A program made the position numbers and the translations under genes. From Oscillospiraceae bacterium (GTDB lineage: Bacteria > Bacillota > Clostridia > Oscillospirales > Oscillospiraceae), in contig JAETSB010000015.1 of the NCBI GenBank assembly GCA_021769865.1, positions 1 to 64,000 of the forward strand: a stretch of DNA of 64,000 bases, given 5' to 3'. This document shows, piece by piece, positions 8,745-18,468 of this stretch (position 1 is the stretch's first letter; every line of letters starts with the position of its first letter). The notes under the pieces were generated by a model. The model saw only the letters and a program-made list of their open reading frames with translations. It did no database searches and was not told the DNA's origin.

Positions 8745-9673
8745 TCAAAGATCCGCTGGAATCATTCGAATAATTTCCTGAAACGGCAGCAAGGTCTCAT
8801 CTGCCTCCAAGGCTCGGTGATTCTTCAAAACCGTCTCCGCCGTCCGGCGCATAGCGGGAACCTGGCTGCGCATCAGATGATTCGCATAGATTACAATGTT
8901 CACGCCTCGCCGCTTAAACTCCTCCTCGGTTACTGCGTGGAAAGCAGTCGGAACCACGATCAAAGGCGTGGCTGCATCTTGTTTTCGGAACCGCTCTATA
9001 AACGCAAATATCTCGTCCGGCTCCTGTTCCCGGGAGTGAATCATGATACCGTCCGCTCCGGCCTGGACAAAAGACGACGCCCATACGAGAGCATCCTCTA
9101 AGCCCTTTTTCAAAATCAGGCTCTCAATCCGGGCTATAATCATAAAATCGGAGGATTTCTGCACCCGTTTCCCGGCGGCAATCTTCGCGCTGAAATTTTC
9201 GATGCTGTCCTGCACCTGCGCCGCTTCTGTGCCAAACAGAGAGTTTTTCTTCAACCCCTTTTTGTCCTCGATAATCACCGCAGATACGCCAAGCTTTTCC
9301 AAAGAGCGGACTGTATACACAAAATGCTCCGCTAACCCGCCGGTGTCGCCGTCGTTCTGGATCACAATGCTGGAATGACCGGGCTCGTCCCACGGCAGGT
9401 CCACGTCCACTTTCCGGTCCTCGGTGGTATAGCGGTCTTCCAGCACCACCGCGCCCTCCGCCGTGCTGAGGCCCGCCGCAAGACGCGCCTGATCCCCATC
9501 GATCAAAACTGTGTAGGAAATCCGGTAGTCGCCCCCGGATTGGAAGATATAGACCGCCGCCTCCATCTGTTCGGTGGGGTCTGCCCCCGCTCTATGGCGA
9601 GGGCGTAGGCATCCCGGGCCTCCCGGACCTGTCCCAGCCCGGTCAGACGCCGGGCTGGCTCCATTGCGTCCAT
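8745..9673 (-). pseudogene. Chimeric relic: TPR-like start joined to PEP-mutase end
   Basis: A plausible start (ATG 9673 after AAAGGA) opens MDAMEPARRLTGLGQVREAR, TPR-like, then loses frame in the C-run at 9584-9588; reading continues one frame over as DPTEQMEAAVYIFQSGGDY. The C-terminal 190 residues match phosphoenolpyruvate mutase / isocitrate-lyase superfamily enzymes: GDTGG, VSAVIIEDKKGLKKNSLFG, FMIIARIESLI and ADGIMIHSR. The N-terminal active-site part of that enzyme is missing. PEP mutase makes phosphonopyruvate for phosphonate-decorated glycans; here only a dead fragment remains. It follows the flagellin terminator. Confidence 0.65.
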
Positions 9674-9695
9674 ATCCGCTGTCCTTTCTTCGGAA

Positions 9696-9726
9696 AGAGG
9701 GCCGGGCGAAACGCCCGGCCCCCTCG
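9696..9726 (-). terminator. Flagellin terminator
   Basis: Stem GGGCCGGGCG / CGCCCGGCCC with a three-base loop followed on the minus strand by TCTTTCC, 38 bases after the flagellin stop codon. Confidence 0.8.
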
Positions 9727-9763
9727 TTGGTTTTGCGGAACAACTTTATGCCGTATTCCAGGA

Positions 9764-12109
9764 TTAGCCCAGCAGCTGGAGCACGCCCTGGGGAACCGCG
9801 TTGGCCTGGGCCAGCATCGCCTGAGCGGACTGGATCAGGATGTTGTTCTTCGTGTAAGCCATCATCTCTTCGGCCACGTCCGTGTCGCGGATGGTGGACT
9901 CGGCGTCCTGGATGTTCTCCGCCATGACGCTCAGGTTCTTCTGAGTGTGCTCCAGGCGGTTTTGGACAGCGCCCAGGTCACCGCGGATCTCGGAGACATA
10001 GTTGATGGCGTTCTTGATGACGCCGATGGCCTCCTGTGCGCTTTCCAGGTTGGAGATGTCGATGTCGGCGATGGTCTTGGTGACCTCGATCTCCTTGCCG
10101 TCCAGGGTGGTCTTGCCGGTGCCCATGGCCTTGGTGTGCATGTCGCCCACGTTGACCCGCAACTGGTTCCAGGTGTCGGCGGTGTCGCCGATCTGGAGGG
10201 TCAGGCCGCCGGACTTCACGGTTTCGGCGTTGGCGGGAGAATCCACGAAGCGCAGACCGTCGCCGCCCTTGAGCAGAGTGCTCTCCACGCCGTTCTTCGC
10301 CAGGGCTTTCTGGAGGTTCTTCCAGGTGTCCTTGGCGGTGTCGCCGATAGCAACCTTCTCGATGCCCTCTTCCACGGACGCGCCGGTGTCGGACATAAAC
10401 TGATAGGTCTTGCCGTCAATGGTGATCTTGTCGCCGTTGCGGATGCTGTCCTGATACTTGGTGGTGCCGTCCTTCTTGACCAGCGTGTTAGTCTTCAAGG
10501 TCTTACCGGTGTCCAGAGGGTCGGTGATGTTCATCTCATCGTTCGCGACCTTCAGATCGTCGGAGGACAGACCGATCACATAACCGGCCCCTTCCTTGCT
10601 GCCGCTGCCCCGGCTCTCAATGGTCAGCTTGCCGCTAGCATTCGTAGCCTTGAACAAATCCCCCAACTCAGAATCGTTGTTGATGGCGGAGGCCAATGCT
10701 TTGCCAATGCCATCAGCATCAGCCGTAGTACCCGTGGGGATGTTCACGGTCAATTCCTTGCTGGCCCGCTTGCCCTCGGCGTTGATGTAGTTCAGAGTGT
10801 ACTTGTAGTCCGTATCATTCGCAGCGGCAGTGCCGGCATTATCATTGGCGTCGATTTTGAATACGGACTTGCCCTTGGTGCTGGGATCGGCGGTCACGGC
10901 CCAGCGGTCCGTGGTGGTGTTGACGATCTGCACGCCCTTCTGGGCCTCCTGGAGATTCTTAATCACGATGGTCTTCTTGTTAGTATCATCGGGGTCAAGA
11001 GAAGCGTCATAGCCGTCCGCCCGGAGCGCCTTGATCAACTCGTTGGCGATCTCGGTTTCGGTCATGGTGTCCTCAGCCGTATTGACCTCATAGGTGGTGC
11101 CGCCGACCTTGATCGAAGTCTTTTTGTTCGCAGCCGTCACCTCGACCTTGACCTGGGGACCCGCTGCGGAAGCAGACTCGCCGGAAGCGGTGGTGTAGGT
11201 GATGGTGGCCAAATCATTCGCGGTGCCTTCGATGCCCTTCTCCACCTTAGTGACCTTGGCGCTGCTCTCCGCGTCTCGGGCGATGAAGGAGACCTTGCCC
11301 TCAGCGTTGGCGTCTACCTTGATGTCGAACAGGTCCTTGAACTCGGCCAAAGCCGTCGCAGAGTCGGTGTCCAGGTCGCTGGCAACGAATGCACCACTAT
11401 CAAAACCGGTCTTGAAATCAGTACCGCCCTTGCCTGCCTGTTTGGTCACACCATCTATCTTATCCTCGATCAGGGTCAAAGTCCGCTCCACGCCGTCCGC
11501 GTTGGTGAATGTGATCTTGAAGGCATCCCGTTTAGTATCGTCGAAATCCGTGATTGTCGCCGTAAAGGAGGGACCCTTGGCCGCGATCTCGGTAACGGGG
11601 TCAGTCACATTCTCACCAGCCGTCACCTTCAGGTCCTGCATCTCGGTGCCGTCGACGCCGCTGGCGGCCTCCGTCTCCTTGGCGGCCAGAGAGCCGTCCA
11701 GGAGCTTGATGCCGTTGAAGTTGGCAGAGTCCGCGATACGGTTGATCTCGGCACGGAGGGCGTCGACCTCCTTCTGGAGGTTCTTGCGGTCCACGGGGTC
11801 GTCATAGGTGCCGTTGGCGGACTGAGTGGCCAGGTAGTCCATGCGGTTGAGCATGTCCTGGATCTCCTGCATGGCGCCCTCGGCGGTCTTCACCAGGGAG
11901 ATGCCGTCCTTGACGTTCTTCTGGGCGGCGTTCAGGCCGGTGATCTGCGCGCGCATCTTCTCGGAAATGGCCAGGCCCGCGGCGTCGTCGCCGGCGCGGT
12001 TGATCTTGTAGCCGGAGCTCAGCTTCTCCAGGTTCTTGGCAAGAGCGCTGGTGTTCGTGTTGTAGTTCCGGTAGGCATTCATTGCCATAATATTATGCTG
12101 AATACGCAT
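9764..12109 (-). CDS. Flagellin with very large central insertion
   Basis: 781 residues from ATG at 12109, eight bases after AAGGAG; upstream in-frame codons lack spacing. The N-terminal D0/D1 part (about 1-150) has MRIQHNIMAMNAYRNYN and LEKLSSGYKINRAGDDAAGL; the C-terminal D1/D0 part (about 677-781) has NRLEHTQKNLSVMAENIQ and ends NAVPQGVLQLLG. Ordinary flagellins are 270-500 residues; here about 520 extra residues form surface D2/D3-type domains, Thr/Asp/Lys-rich and beta-like, with segments such as KITIDGKTYQF. No HExxH metalloprotease motif is present. Export is by the flagellar type III system, so no signal peptide is expected. It is followed by its own terminator. Confidence 0.95.
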   Translation of the reverse strand: MRIQHNIMAMNAYRNYNTNTSALAKNLEKLSSGYKINRAGDDAAGLAISEKMRAQITGLNAAQKNVKDGISLVKTAEGAMQEIQDMLNRMDYLATQSANGTYDDPVDRKNLQKEVDALRAEINRIADSANFNGIKLLDGSLAAKETEAASGVDGTEMQDLKVTAGENVTDPVTEIAAKGPSFTATITDFDDTKRDAFKITFTNADGVERTLTLIEDKIDGVTKQAGKGGTDFKTGFDSGAFVASDLDTDSATALAEFKDLFDIKVDANAEGKVSFIARDAESSAKVTKVEKGIEGTANDLATITYTTASGESASAAGPQVKVEVTAANKKTSIKVGGTTYEVNTAEDTMTETEIANELIKALRADGYDASLDPDDTNKKTIVIKNLQEAQKGVQIVNTTTDRWAVTADPSTKGKSVFKIDANDNAGTAAANDTDYKYTLNYINAEGKRASKELTVNIPTGTTADADGIGKALASAINNDSELGDLFKATNASGKLTIESRGSGSKEGAGYVIGLSSDDLKVANDEMNITDPLDTGKTLKTNTLVKKDGTTKYQDSIRNGDKITIDGKTYQFMSDTGASVEEGIEKVAIGDTAKDTWKNLQKALAKNGVESTLLKGGDGLRFVDSPANAETVKSGGLTLQIGDTADTWNQLRVNVGDMHTKAMGTGKTTLDGKEIEVTKTIADIDISNLESAQEAIGVIKNAINYVSEIRGDLGAVQNRLEHTQKNLSVMAENIQDAESTIRDTDVAEEMMAYTKNNILIQSAQAMLAQANAVPQGVLQLLG

Positions 12110-12534
12110 GATGTTGACTCCTTTCAATCTATTAATGTGCCTCGGAACATCCTTTTACCCAGGCACAGGTCTGTGGAGCGCCGTTCCCCCGGGCGCTGTG
12201 GCCACAGCATTCCGGACGTCAAGCGCGGGAACATATTTCAACCGGCCTAGGACCGGGTGAAACCAAGGTCAAATAAGGTCCTGCTTCAAAACAATTAAAA
12301 TAATATTGTGTTGGAGAAATCACCCCAAAAAATTTCGGACGGCATCTTCTGGCGGCCCGGGAAACGCTGATTTCATTTTCCCGGACTTACGCACAACTCC
12401 GTCCAGCTGTCTCCGGTTTTCCCAACCGCTTTCATTACTACATATCGGCGGCATTCTGCCAAAAATAATAGCCCGAATAAAAATATTTTCCTATCCGGAA
12501 TCGTGCACAACCCCGGACAAATCCTCTCTTCTCA
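12110..12534. other. Intergenic region upstream of flagellin
   Basis: About 425 bases holding the flagellin leader and presumably its promoter. I looked for a sigma-28 signature (TAAA-N15-CGATAA) on the minus strand and did not find a convincing one. An AT-rich block at 12280-12330 is the best place for one. No coding signal seen. Confidence 0.5.
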
Positions 12535-12572
12535 AAAAGATACACCCTCGTGGCTTACGAGAGTGTATCTCT
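12535..12572 (-). terminator. Terminator of the kinase-DegV operon
   Basis: Thirteen-base arms GATACACTCTCGT / ACGAGGGTGTATC (one mismatch) followed on the minus strand by TTTTTGAG. Confidence 0.85.
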
Positions 12573-12684
12573 CCCAGCGGTTTTCGCCAGCCCTAGGGAA
12601 AGGGCCGGCGTTCCGCTTCCGATTCACGACCTGCAGGCTCAGAAGGACCTCCGTCGATTCGCAAGGGCGCTGATCGGATTGGGT

Positions 12685-15390
12685 TTAAAACCGCGCCGTC
12701 CCATCCTGGCCGGATGTCTGGAAGAACGGAATTGCCGCGTCGCCCCTTCTCATGAACAGCAGGCCAAACGAACCCGGGCCGCAGTTGCTCGCAATGGACG
12801 ACGACGCCTTTTGCAGGTAGACCCGTTCAAACGGACAATATTGCCGCACTAGGTTTTGAATGTACTGGAGCTTCTTTTCATCCATTCCGGAATAGGTGAT
12901 GAACAAGATGCGCCGGTCAATGTTTTTGACGTCCTGAAGCGTCTTCTTGACATACTTTTTCGCCGCGTGCAGGAAATTGCCCGACTCCACGCGGCTGACC
13001 ACCATTCGGCTCTTTTTCAGTACAAGCACCGGATGCAGCAGCAGTGCGTCGCAGAGGACTTCGATGTGTTTTGGTATCCGCCCGGACTGGCACATCATAT
13101 GAGTGCTGTTGATGATGAAAGCGGAGGAAATGAAACGCTCCATCCGTCTCACCGAGTCCAGGATATCCTCCTTCGCGGCGTGGTGCTCCGCCATGTAGGC
13201 CGCGCACAGCACCGTCAGGCCCATGCTGCTGGAGAGGTGCCCGGAGTCGATCACCGTGACGTTTTCAAAGGACTTCGCCGCCTCCAGGGCGTTTTGATAC
13301 CCCTCGCTGACATGCCTTGCCATCGTAATGTGAATGACGTTCTGGGCCTCCGTCAGCTTTTCCGCAAAGAACCTCTCGTAATCCTCCACATCGGGAGGCC
13401 GGGAATAGCCCCTCCGCCCTTCGGAGATGTGCGCCAGCAGCTCATCGGGATTCAGCTCCTGACCATCCAGGAAGCGCCCCTCGTCCGTGCAGACATAGTA
13501 GGGGCATACGGAAATGCCAAGCTCCTTTTTGAGGGATTCCGGTAAGTCGCACACGCTGTCCGTCGTGACCAGGATGAAGCGCCTTTGCGTCTGCTCGAAA
13601 ATCAGGATATCCTTTTCGATGTCGGCCTGACGGGCTTCCTCGTTCAGCCGTATCAGACCCTTTGGAAGGATGCTCAGCACAGCCGCCTCCAGCAGCGCGC
13701 CGCTGACCGGCTTGGCGAGATACCCGCTGAAGCCCTCCTTGCGGTAGAGGAGCTGGTTGTCGCTGCCCGCGTTGGCGGTCAGCGCAACGACGGGCGTATC
13801 CTGGCACAGTCCGCCCGGCTGCACGCGCAGAGCGTGGAGGCATTGGATCCCGTCCATCTCCGGCATCAGGTGGTCCATGAGAATGCAGTCGTAATGGTGG
13901 TTTTGCGTCAACGCCAGGCACTGCGCCCCGCTGGAAGCCGCGTCGATCTGGATTTTCGTCGCCGACAACAGCTTGCGCACCACCATCAGATTCATATCGT
14001 TGTCGTCCACCACGAGAATATGGGCGTCCGGCGCCTCAAAGCTCTGCCGGTACGACTCCCCGTCATGAACGCTTGTGCGGGTGGCCAGCGTGAACGTCCC
14101 CAGCTCCTTGCCGTCGACGATATCCTGATCCAGCCTGACGATGAACTTGGAGCCTTTGGTATAAACGCTGTTGACGCTGATCTCGCCGCCCATCAGCTCC
14201 ACCAGCTGCTTGACAATGCTGAGCCCCAGCCCGGTCCCCTCAATATAGCGGTTTTTTTCCTCATCCACCCGGCGGAAGGCGTTGAAAAGGTAAGGAATAT
14301 TTTCCTTCTTCACCCCCTGCCCGGTATCCTCCACGGAGTACCAGACGCGTACCCGGTTGACCCCCAGGCGTTCACTCCGGACCGAGAGGGTGACGGAGCC
14401 TTCGCCGGTGTATTTCACCGCGTTGTTCAGCAGGTTGATCAGGATCTGCTTGATGCGGACCTCATCCCCGCAGAGCATGCTTGGAATGGAGGAATCGATA
14501 TGGAGCTTAAACTCCAGGCCCTTTTCCTTTGCTTTGACCCAGATCATGTTGACAATCTCCGAAAAGAGGGCGCCCGTCTCATACGAAACATTGACAATCT
14601 CCATCTTCCCGGATTTGATCTTAGAGATGTCCAGGATGTCGTTGATCAGCGAGAGCAGCAGCCTGCTGGCCCCCTGGATGTTTCTGGCGTTCTCCGCCAC
14701 TTCCTCCGAAATGTTCTCCCGCAGGATGATCTCGTTTAGCCCGATGATCGTGTTGATGGGCGTGCGGATCTCATGGCTCATGCTGGAAAAGAAATGGTTT
14801 TCCGCCCGGTTTAACTCCTCAATCTCTTTTTTCTGCCGCTGGGTGAGGGCGTTTTCCTCCTCGTACATCCGGCTCAAAAACAGGAGCAGCACGCTGGTGA
14901 GCAGCCCCACCACAATCATGGAGAACGCAGAATCGAACAGGGCGTTATGATGGACGTTGAGCACGGCGAGCTCCGGGTGATAGTAAGCGGCGCCGTAGCA
15001 CAGCAGCGTCTCCGCCGTGCACAAGCCGAAGAATATGATCCTGCGCCTTCCGCTCAAGGTGATGCAGACGTAAATGAAGCAGAGGACAAACCACTCCGGC
15101 ACACCGCTGTAAAATCCGCCCGCGGAAAAAAAGGTGATGGGGAACAGGACCAGCAGCAGCATCGCGATGGCCGTGGCTCCCGCGTGAATGCGCTGCTTGC
15201 GAATGCTGAATCTCACGATCAACGCCATCGCGGCGAGGCTCACGATCAGAAGCGCGATATTCAACGAGCTCCTGCCCATGGGAAGGGTGAACGTGATGGC
15301 AATCATGCAGATGCCCGTCACAATGCGGAACATACGCTCGCGCAGGCCGATTCTGTGATCGGCGATGATCTCAAACCATTTTTTTATCAC
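12685..15390 (-). CDS. Hybrid histidine kinase fused to a DegV fatty-acid-binding domain
   Basis: 901 residues, GTG start behind GAGGGG. Order: membrane region with 5-6 helices (about 20-175); HisKA with H206 in SMSHEIRTP; HATPase (NLLNNAVKY, DTGQGV, GTGLGL, about 300-425); receiver with acidic VVDDND and phospho-Asp D506 (LMDHLMP); then about 604-883 a complete DegV/EDD domain: TTDSVCDLPESL, YSRP where DegV proteins have TSQP, VIDSGHLSSSMGL, SGRI, and NCGPGSFG where the family usually has HxGPG. DegV/FakB proteins bind fatty acyl chains for FakA kinase or transport. The loss of the usual His suggests lipid sensing or binding rather than FakA partnership, which is inference. Third gene of a receiver-kinase-kinase operon. 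Confidence 0.9.
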   Translation of the reverse strand: MIKKWFEIIADHRIGLRERMFRIVTGICMIAITFTLPMGRSSLNIALLIVSLAAMALIVRFSIRKQRIHAGATAIAMLLLVLFPITFFSAGGFYSGVPEWFVLCFIYVCITLSGRRRIIFFGLCTAETLLCYGAAYYHPELAVLNVHHNALFDSAFSMIVVGLLTSVLLLFLSRMYEEENALTQRQKKEIEELNRAENHFFSSMSHEIRTPINTIIGLNEIILRENISEEVAENARNIQGASRLLLSLINDILDISKIKSGKMEIVNVSYETGALFSEIVNMIWVKAKEKGLEFKLHIDSSIPSMLCGDEVRIKQILINLLNNAVKYTGEGSVTLSVRSERLGVNRVRVWYSVEDTGQGVKKENIPYLFNAFRRVDEEKNRYIEGTGLGLSIVKQLVELMGGEISVNSVYTKGSKFIVRLDQDIVDGKELGTFTLATRTSVHDGESYRQSFEAPDAHILVVDDNDMNLMVVRKLLSATKIQIDAASSGAQCLALTQNHHYDCILMDHLMPEMDGIQCLHALRVQPGGLCQDTPVVALTANAGSDNQLLYRKEGFSGYLAKPVSGALLEAAVLSILPKGLIRLNEEARQADIEKDILIFEQTQRRFILVTTDSVCDLPESLKKELGISVCPYYVCTDEGRFLDGQELNPDELLAHISEGRRGYSRPPDVEDYERFFAEKLTEAQNVIHITMARHVSEGYQNALEAAKSFENVTVIDSGHLSSSMGLTVLCAAYMAEHHAAKEDILDSVRRMERFISSAFIINSTHMMCQSGRIPKHIEVLCDALLLHPVLVLKKSRMVVSRVESGNFLHAAKKYVKKTLQDVKNIDRRILFITYSGMDEKKLQYIQNLVRQYCPFERVYLQKASSSIASNCGPGSFGLLFMRRGDAAIPFFQTSGQDGTARF

Positions 15391-15440
15391 GAAGTCTTCT
15401 ACCCCTCAGAACTTGGTATTTATAAAAACCCCGGAAAGTC

Positions 15441-17951
15441 CTATTGTCCGGCAATGCGTGCGCAGAGCTCTTTGTACGCGCGCATCAATGGGGAGTGGTG
15501 CGCGCGGATATAGCCGACGTCGCCCGCTTTTCCCGCCTGTTCCAGCTCCTTTGCCTGGGCCGAAAACGCCTCCGCGCCGATGGTCAGGGAGGTGCTTTTC
15601 AGGGCGTGGACCTTCACCGCGTAGTCCGCCCAGTTGGCGCTTTCATAGAGGGAGGCGATCTCCGCCCGCTTCTCCGCGCCCTGGGCACAGAACATCCGCA
15701 GCATTTCCCGGTAAAACTCCTCGTCCCCGGCGCAGTAGTCCAGCCCCAGCTCCACATTGACGCCGGCTTCGGCAAGCCGGTCATAGGGAAGCGCCGGGCT
15801 TCCGTCCTCCGGCAAAACGGCTGCCGGGACTTCCGTACCTTCCACCGTGGAAGCGGACTCCGCGCTGCCCACAGGCTCGCCGCCGCTGGGCGTCGTGCTG
15901 TACTGGATGCAGCTTGGGGGAAGCACCTTTCGCAGCACCCGCTCTAAGACGGTGCGCTCAATGGGCTTGGGTATAAATTCCGTAAATCCCTCGCTGCGGA
16001 ACATCTCCCTGGCGCCGCTGACCGTGTTGGCCGTCAGCGCCACCACCGGCAGATCCTGATACAGGCCGTTTCGGAGCTCGCGGATCCTTTTCAGGGTCTC
16101 CACGCCGTCAAATCCCGGCATCATGTGGTCCAAAAAGATGATATCATAGGAACCGCTGCCGCACAGCGCGATTGCTTCCCGTCCGCTCAGGCAGGTGTCC
16201 ACCTGGATCCCATAGCTTCCCAAAACCCCCTTGGCGACCACCAGGTTCATCTCCTCGTCGTCCACCGCCAGGGCGCGGACGCCCGTGCAGAGGAAGGGCT
16301 TCCGGCCCACGGCCTGGTCCTCCGCGAACCCGCGCTCCCCCATCTCCCCGTTCAGCAAATTTGCGACGGAAAGCGCGGAAAACGGCTTGTGAATGACAAG
16401 CAGGCGGCTGCCATTGCCGGGGACGAACTCCTTCTCCGCAATCAAAACGACCCGGAGCGTACCGGCCAGATCCTCATAATACGCCGGGTTCTCCTCATAT
16501 TCCGTCTGGGCGATGAAGACATGGGTCAGTTTTTGGCTGCGCTGCAATTTGAGCAGGGCCTCAAAATTATGCGCCTGATGGCCCTGGATTCCAAGACCCT
16601 CCACCAGATTGAAGATCAGCCCGTCATAATATTCCCGAACCGCGTCGCAGCTGTATTTTTCCGGCCGGAAGTAGCACGCGATGCAAAACTGGTCCGGATG
16701 GTTGAGCACAATGCACGGCTGTTCGTCCGCGACGCCCTGGGGAATCACGATATGGGCAGACAACCCCTGGTCTTCGTTGACAAAATGAATGAACCCGCCC
16801 ATCGAGTCCAAAAGCCCCCGCGCGATGGGAAGCCCAAGTCCAAGCCCTCCCGTAAAACGGCTGCTTCCGGGATCCGCCTGATAAAAGAGGTCATACATCT
16901 TTGTCAGCTGGGAATCCGTCATGCCAATGCCGGTATCCCGGATAACGATGATCAAATTGAGGCCGTAACTTTCCCGGCGGCATTTTATGCGGACGTTTAC
17001 GCCGCCCTCCTCTGTAAATTTCATGGCGTTTTCCACCAGAATTTTGAGCACGTGGGAAATTTTTTCCGCGTCCCCGACGAGGACCGCCGGCATTTTCGGA
17101 TCGATGTCGAATACAAGCTCCAGGTGCTGCCGGTTGCTCTGCAGGGCGGTCATGGTAATCACGTCGTTCAGCACCGAGGTGATCATGTATTCCTTCTTGG
17201 CCGGAGTCAGCGTGCCTTCCATGATCTCCGTATAGTCCAGCATATTGCTGATTTGGTTCGACAGGCGCTTTCCCGCCATTTTTATGGACGTCATATCCGC
17301 CCGGATATCCGGGGAGAGCTCTTTGCCAAGGGCCACTTCGCTGATGCCGATTACCATATTAATGGGCGTGCGGAGCTCATGAGATACATTTGATAAAAAT
17401 GCGGCGTTCTGCTTTCCCGACGTCTCCAGCTCCGTAAATACGCGTTCGTACCAATTCCGCTGTGTGCTGCGCCGGTCAATCCAGTATCGCGCAAGGGCCA
17501 CCCCGCCGAAGGTCACAAGGACGCCGAGACCCAGACGGAACAAATCCTCGTTTCCCATCCGGATGAAAATGGTGTGAAGGATTAAGCCGTGATACAGCAG
17601 GATCAGTCCATACAAGGACGCGATCACGTACATGATCCATTTTTTATTCAGCATAAACAGCGAAAGGATCAGGATGCAGGCCACGGCGGGGGCGTCAAAA
17701 AGGCTGGATCTATGTACCCCAAAGAAAAAGAATTCGGTCAGCATCAATCCTGCGCACAGGTTTTCATAAAACGTATCCGAGCCAAACCGCCCGATGTGCA
17801 GCAGCCACACGCTGAAGCAGCCCGCCGTCACCAGCAGGATCATCCAAAATTCCCATGCCCGGATCAGCGTGACCATGCTCAGCATGCCGCTGAACACCGT
17901 TGCGATGACGGCCAGCAGCAGGTGCCTGCTTGCCTGTTCCTCCGCCCTCAT
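15441..17951 (-). CDS. Hybrid sensor histidine kinase with pseudo-receiver, receiver and Hpt
   Basis: 836 residues. Five or six membrane helices (about 8-155), HisKA with H191 in NVSHELRTP, HATPase (VENAMKF, DTGIGM, GLGLGL). Next comes a receiver-like stretch (about 415-545) lacking an evident phospho-Asp, which I read as a pseudo-receiver. A true receiver follows with AVDDEE and phospho-Asp D608 (FLDHMMP), and a C-terminal Hpt with H782 in KVHALKS. The start overlaps the stop of the upstream receiver gene as ATGA. It ends 50 bases before the DegV-fused kinase, so both kinases and the free receiver are one operon and probably one relay. Confidence 0.88.
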   Translation of the reverse strand: MRAEEQASRHLLLAVIATVFSGMLSMVTLIRAWEFWMILLVTAGCFSVWLLHIGRFGSDTFYENLCAGLMLTEFFFFGVHRSSLFDAPAVACILILSLFMLNKKWIMYVIASLYGLILLYHGLILHTIFIRMGNEDLFRLGLGVLVTFGGVALARYWIDRRSTQRNWYERVFTELETSGKQNAAFLSNVSHELRTPINMVIGISEVALGKELSPDIRADMTSIKMAGKRLSNQISNMLDYTEIMEGTLTPAKKEYMITSVLNDVITMTALQSNRQHLELVFDIDPKMPAVLVGDAEKISHVLKILVENAMKFTEEGGVNVRIKCRRESYGLNLIIVIRDTGIGMTDSQLTKMYDLFYQADPGSSRFTGGLGLGLPIARGLLDSMGGFIHFVNEDQGLSAHIVIPQGVADEQPCIVLNHPDQFCIACYFRPEKYSCDAVREYYDGLIFNLVEGLGIQGHQAHNFEALLKLQRSQKLTHVFIAQTEYEENPAYYEDLAGTLRVVLIAEKEFVPGNGSRLLVIHKPFSALSVANLLNGEMGERGFAEDQAVGRKPFLCTGVRALAVDDEEMNLVVAKGVLGSYGIQVDTCLSGREAIALCGSGSYDIIFLDHMMPGFDGVETLKRIRELRNGLYQDLPVVALTANTVSGAREMFRSEGFTEFIPKPIERTVLERVLRKVLPPSCIQYSTTPSGGEPVGSAESASTVEGTEVPAAVLPEDGSPALPYDRLAEAGVNVELGLDYCAGDEEFYREMLRMFCAQGAEKRAEIASLYESANWADYAVKVHALKSTSLTIGAEAFSAQAKELEQAGKAGDVGYIRAHHSPLMRAYKELCARIAGQ

Positions 17952-18310
17952 AGTTCTTCAAACTCCTGCGCGACCCGCTTCAAAAGCTCCTGCGGCCGGT
18001 AGGGTTTTTTCAGGTAATTCACCGCGCCCATTTTGATTGCGTTGTGGACGTCCTCTTCCAGCCCCGACGCCGTTAGAAAGATCACGGGAATATCGGCGGC
18101 AAATTCCTTCATACGCTCAAAGGTCGTGATACCGTTCATTCCAGGCATATCAATATCTAAAAGGACCATATCCACCTTTCCGCCCTTCAGCTTAACCAGG
18201 GCTTCTATGCCCGAGTCCGCCAAAAGCACGTCATACTCTTTCCCCAGGATGATCTTTGTTCTGGTCAGGTTCATGCTGTCGTCATCCACAACCAAAATAC
18301 GCTTTTTCAT
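17948..18310 (-). CDS. Single-domain response regulator
   Basis: 120 residues, receiver only: acidic VVDDDS, phospho-Asp in VLLDIDMPG, Thr in IFLTAS, Lys in LKKPY. No output domain. First gene of the operon with two hybrid kinases, coupled to the next gene by ATGA. It may carry phosphate between the two kinases' Hpt and receiver domains or act on an unlinked target; which one cannot be told from sequence. GGGAGG precedes the ATG. Confidence 0.85.
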   Translation of the reverse strand: MKKRILVVDDDSMNLTRTKIILGKEYDVLLADSGIEALVKLKGGKVDMVLLDIDMPGMNGITTFERMKEFAADIPVIFLTASGLEEDVHNAIKMGAVNYLKKPYRPQELLKRVAQEFEEL

Positions 18311-18336
18311 AAAAATGCCTCCCTGTTTCGCTGCTG

Positions 18337-18391
18337 AAGGCTTAAAAAGCCTTATAAAATTTATTCTACTGGAAAGTCAGAGGAAAATCAA
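18337..18391 (-). promoter_or_regulatory. Sigma-A promoter and leader hairpin of the receiver/kinase/DegV operon
   Basis: Minus strand TTGATT (18386-18391), 17-base spacer, TAGAAT (18363-18368). The leader then forms AAGGCTT-TTT-AAGCCTT (18337-18353) before the ribosome site. Confidence 0.6.
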
Positions 18392-18468
18392 GCCCGCATT
18401 TTCGCCTCTCTTATACACTTATACGCTAAAAATGTACTGTACCGCAAATCAAAAAACTTTCCTCAGCT

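Noticed and set aside
9764-12109. Flagellin with built-in metalloprotease (flagellinolysin)
   Set aside because: The central insert has no HExxH zinc motif.
9947-12250. Long open frame on the plus strand opposite flagellin (767 codons)
   Set aside because: It is the antisense shadow of the flagellin gene; it has no ribosome site and its composition is biased by the real frame.
12535-12572. Inverted repeat as insertion-sequence end
   Set aside because: It is a single hairpin with T-run in the expected terminator position; no transposase or target duplication nearby.
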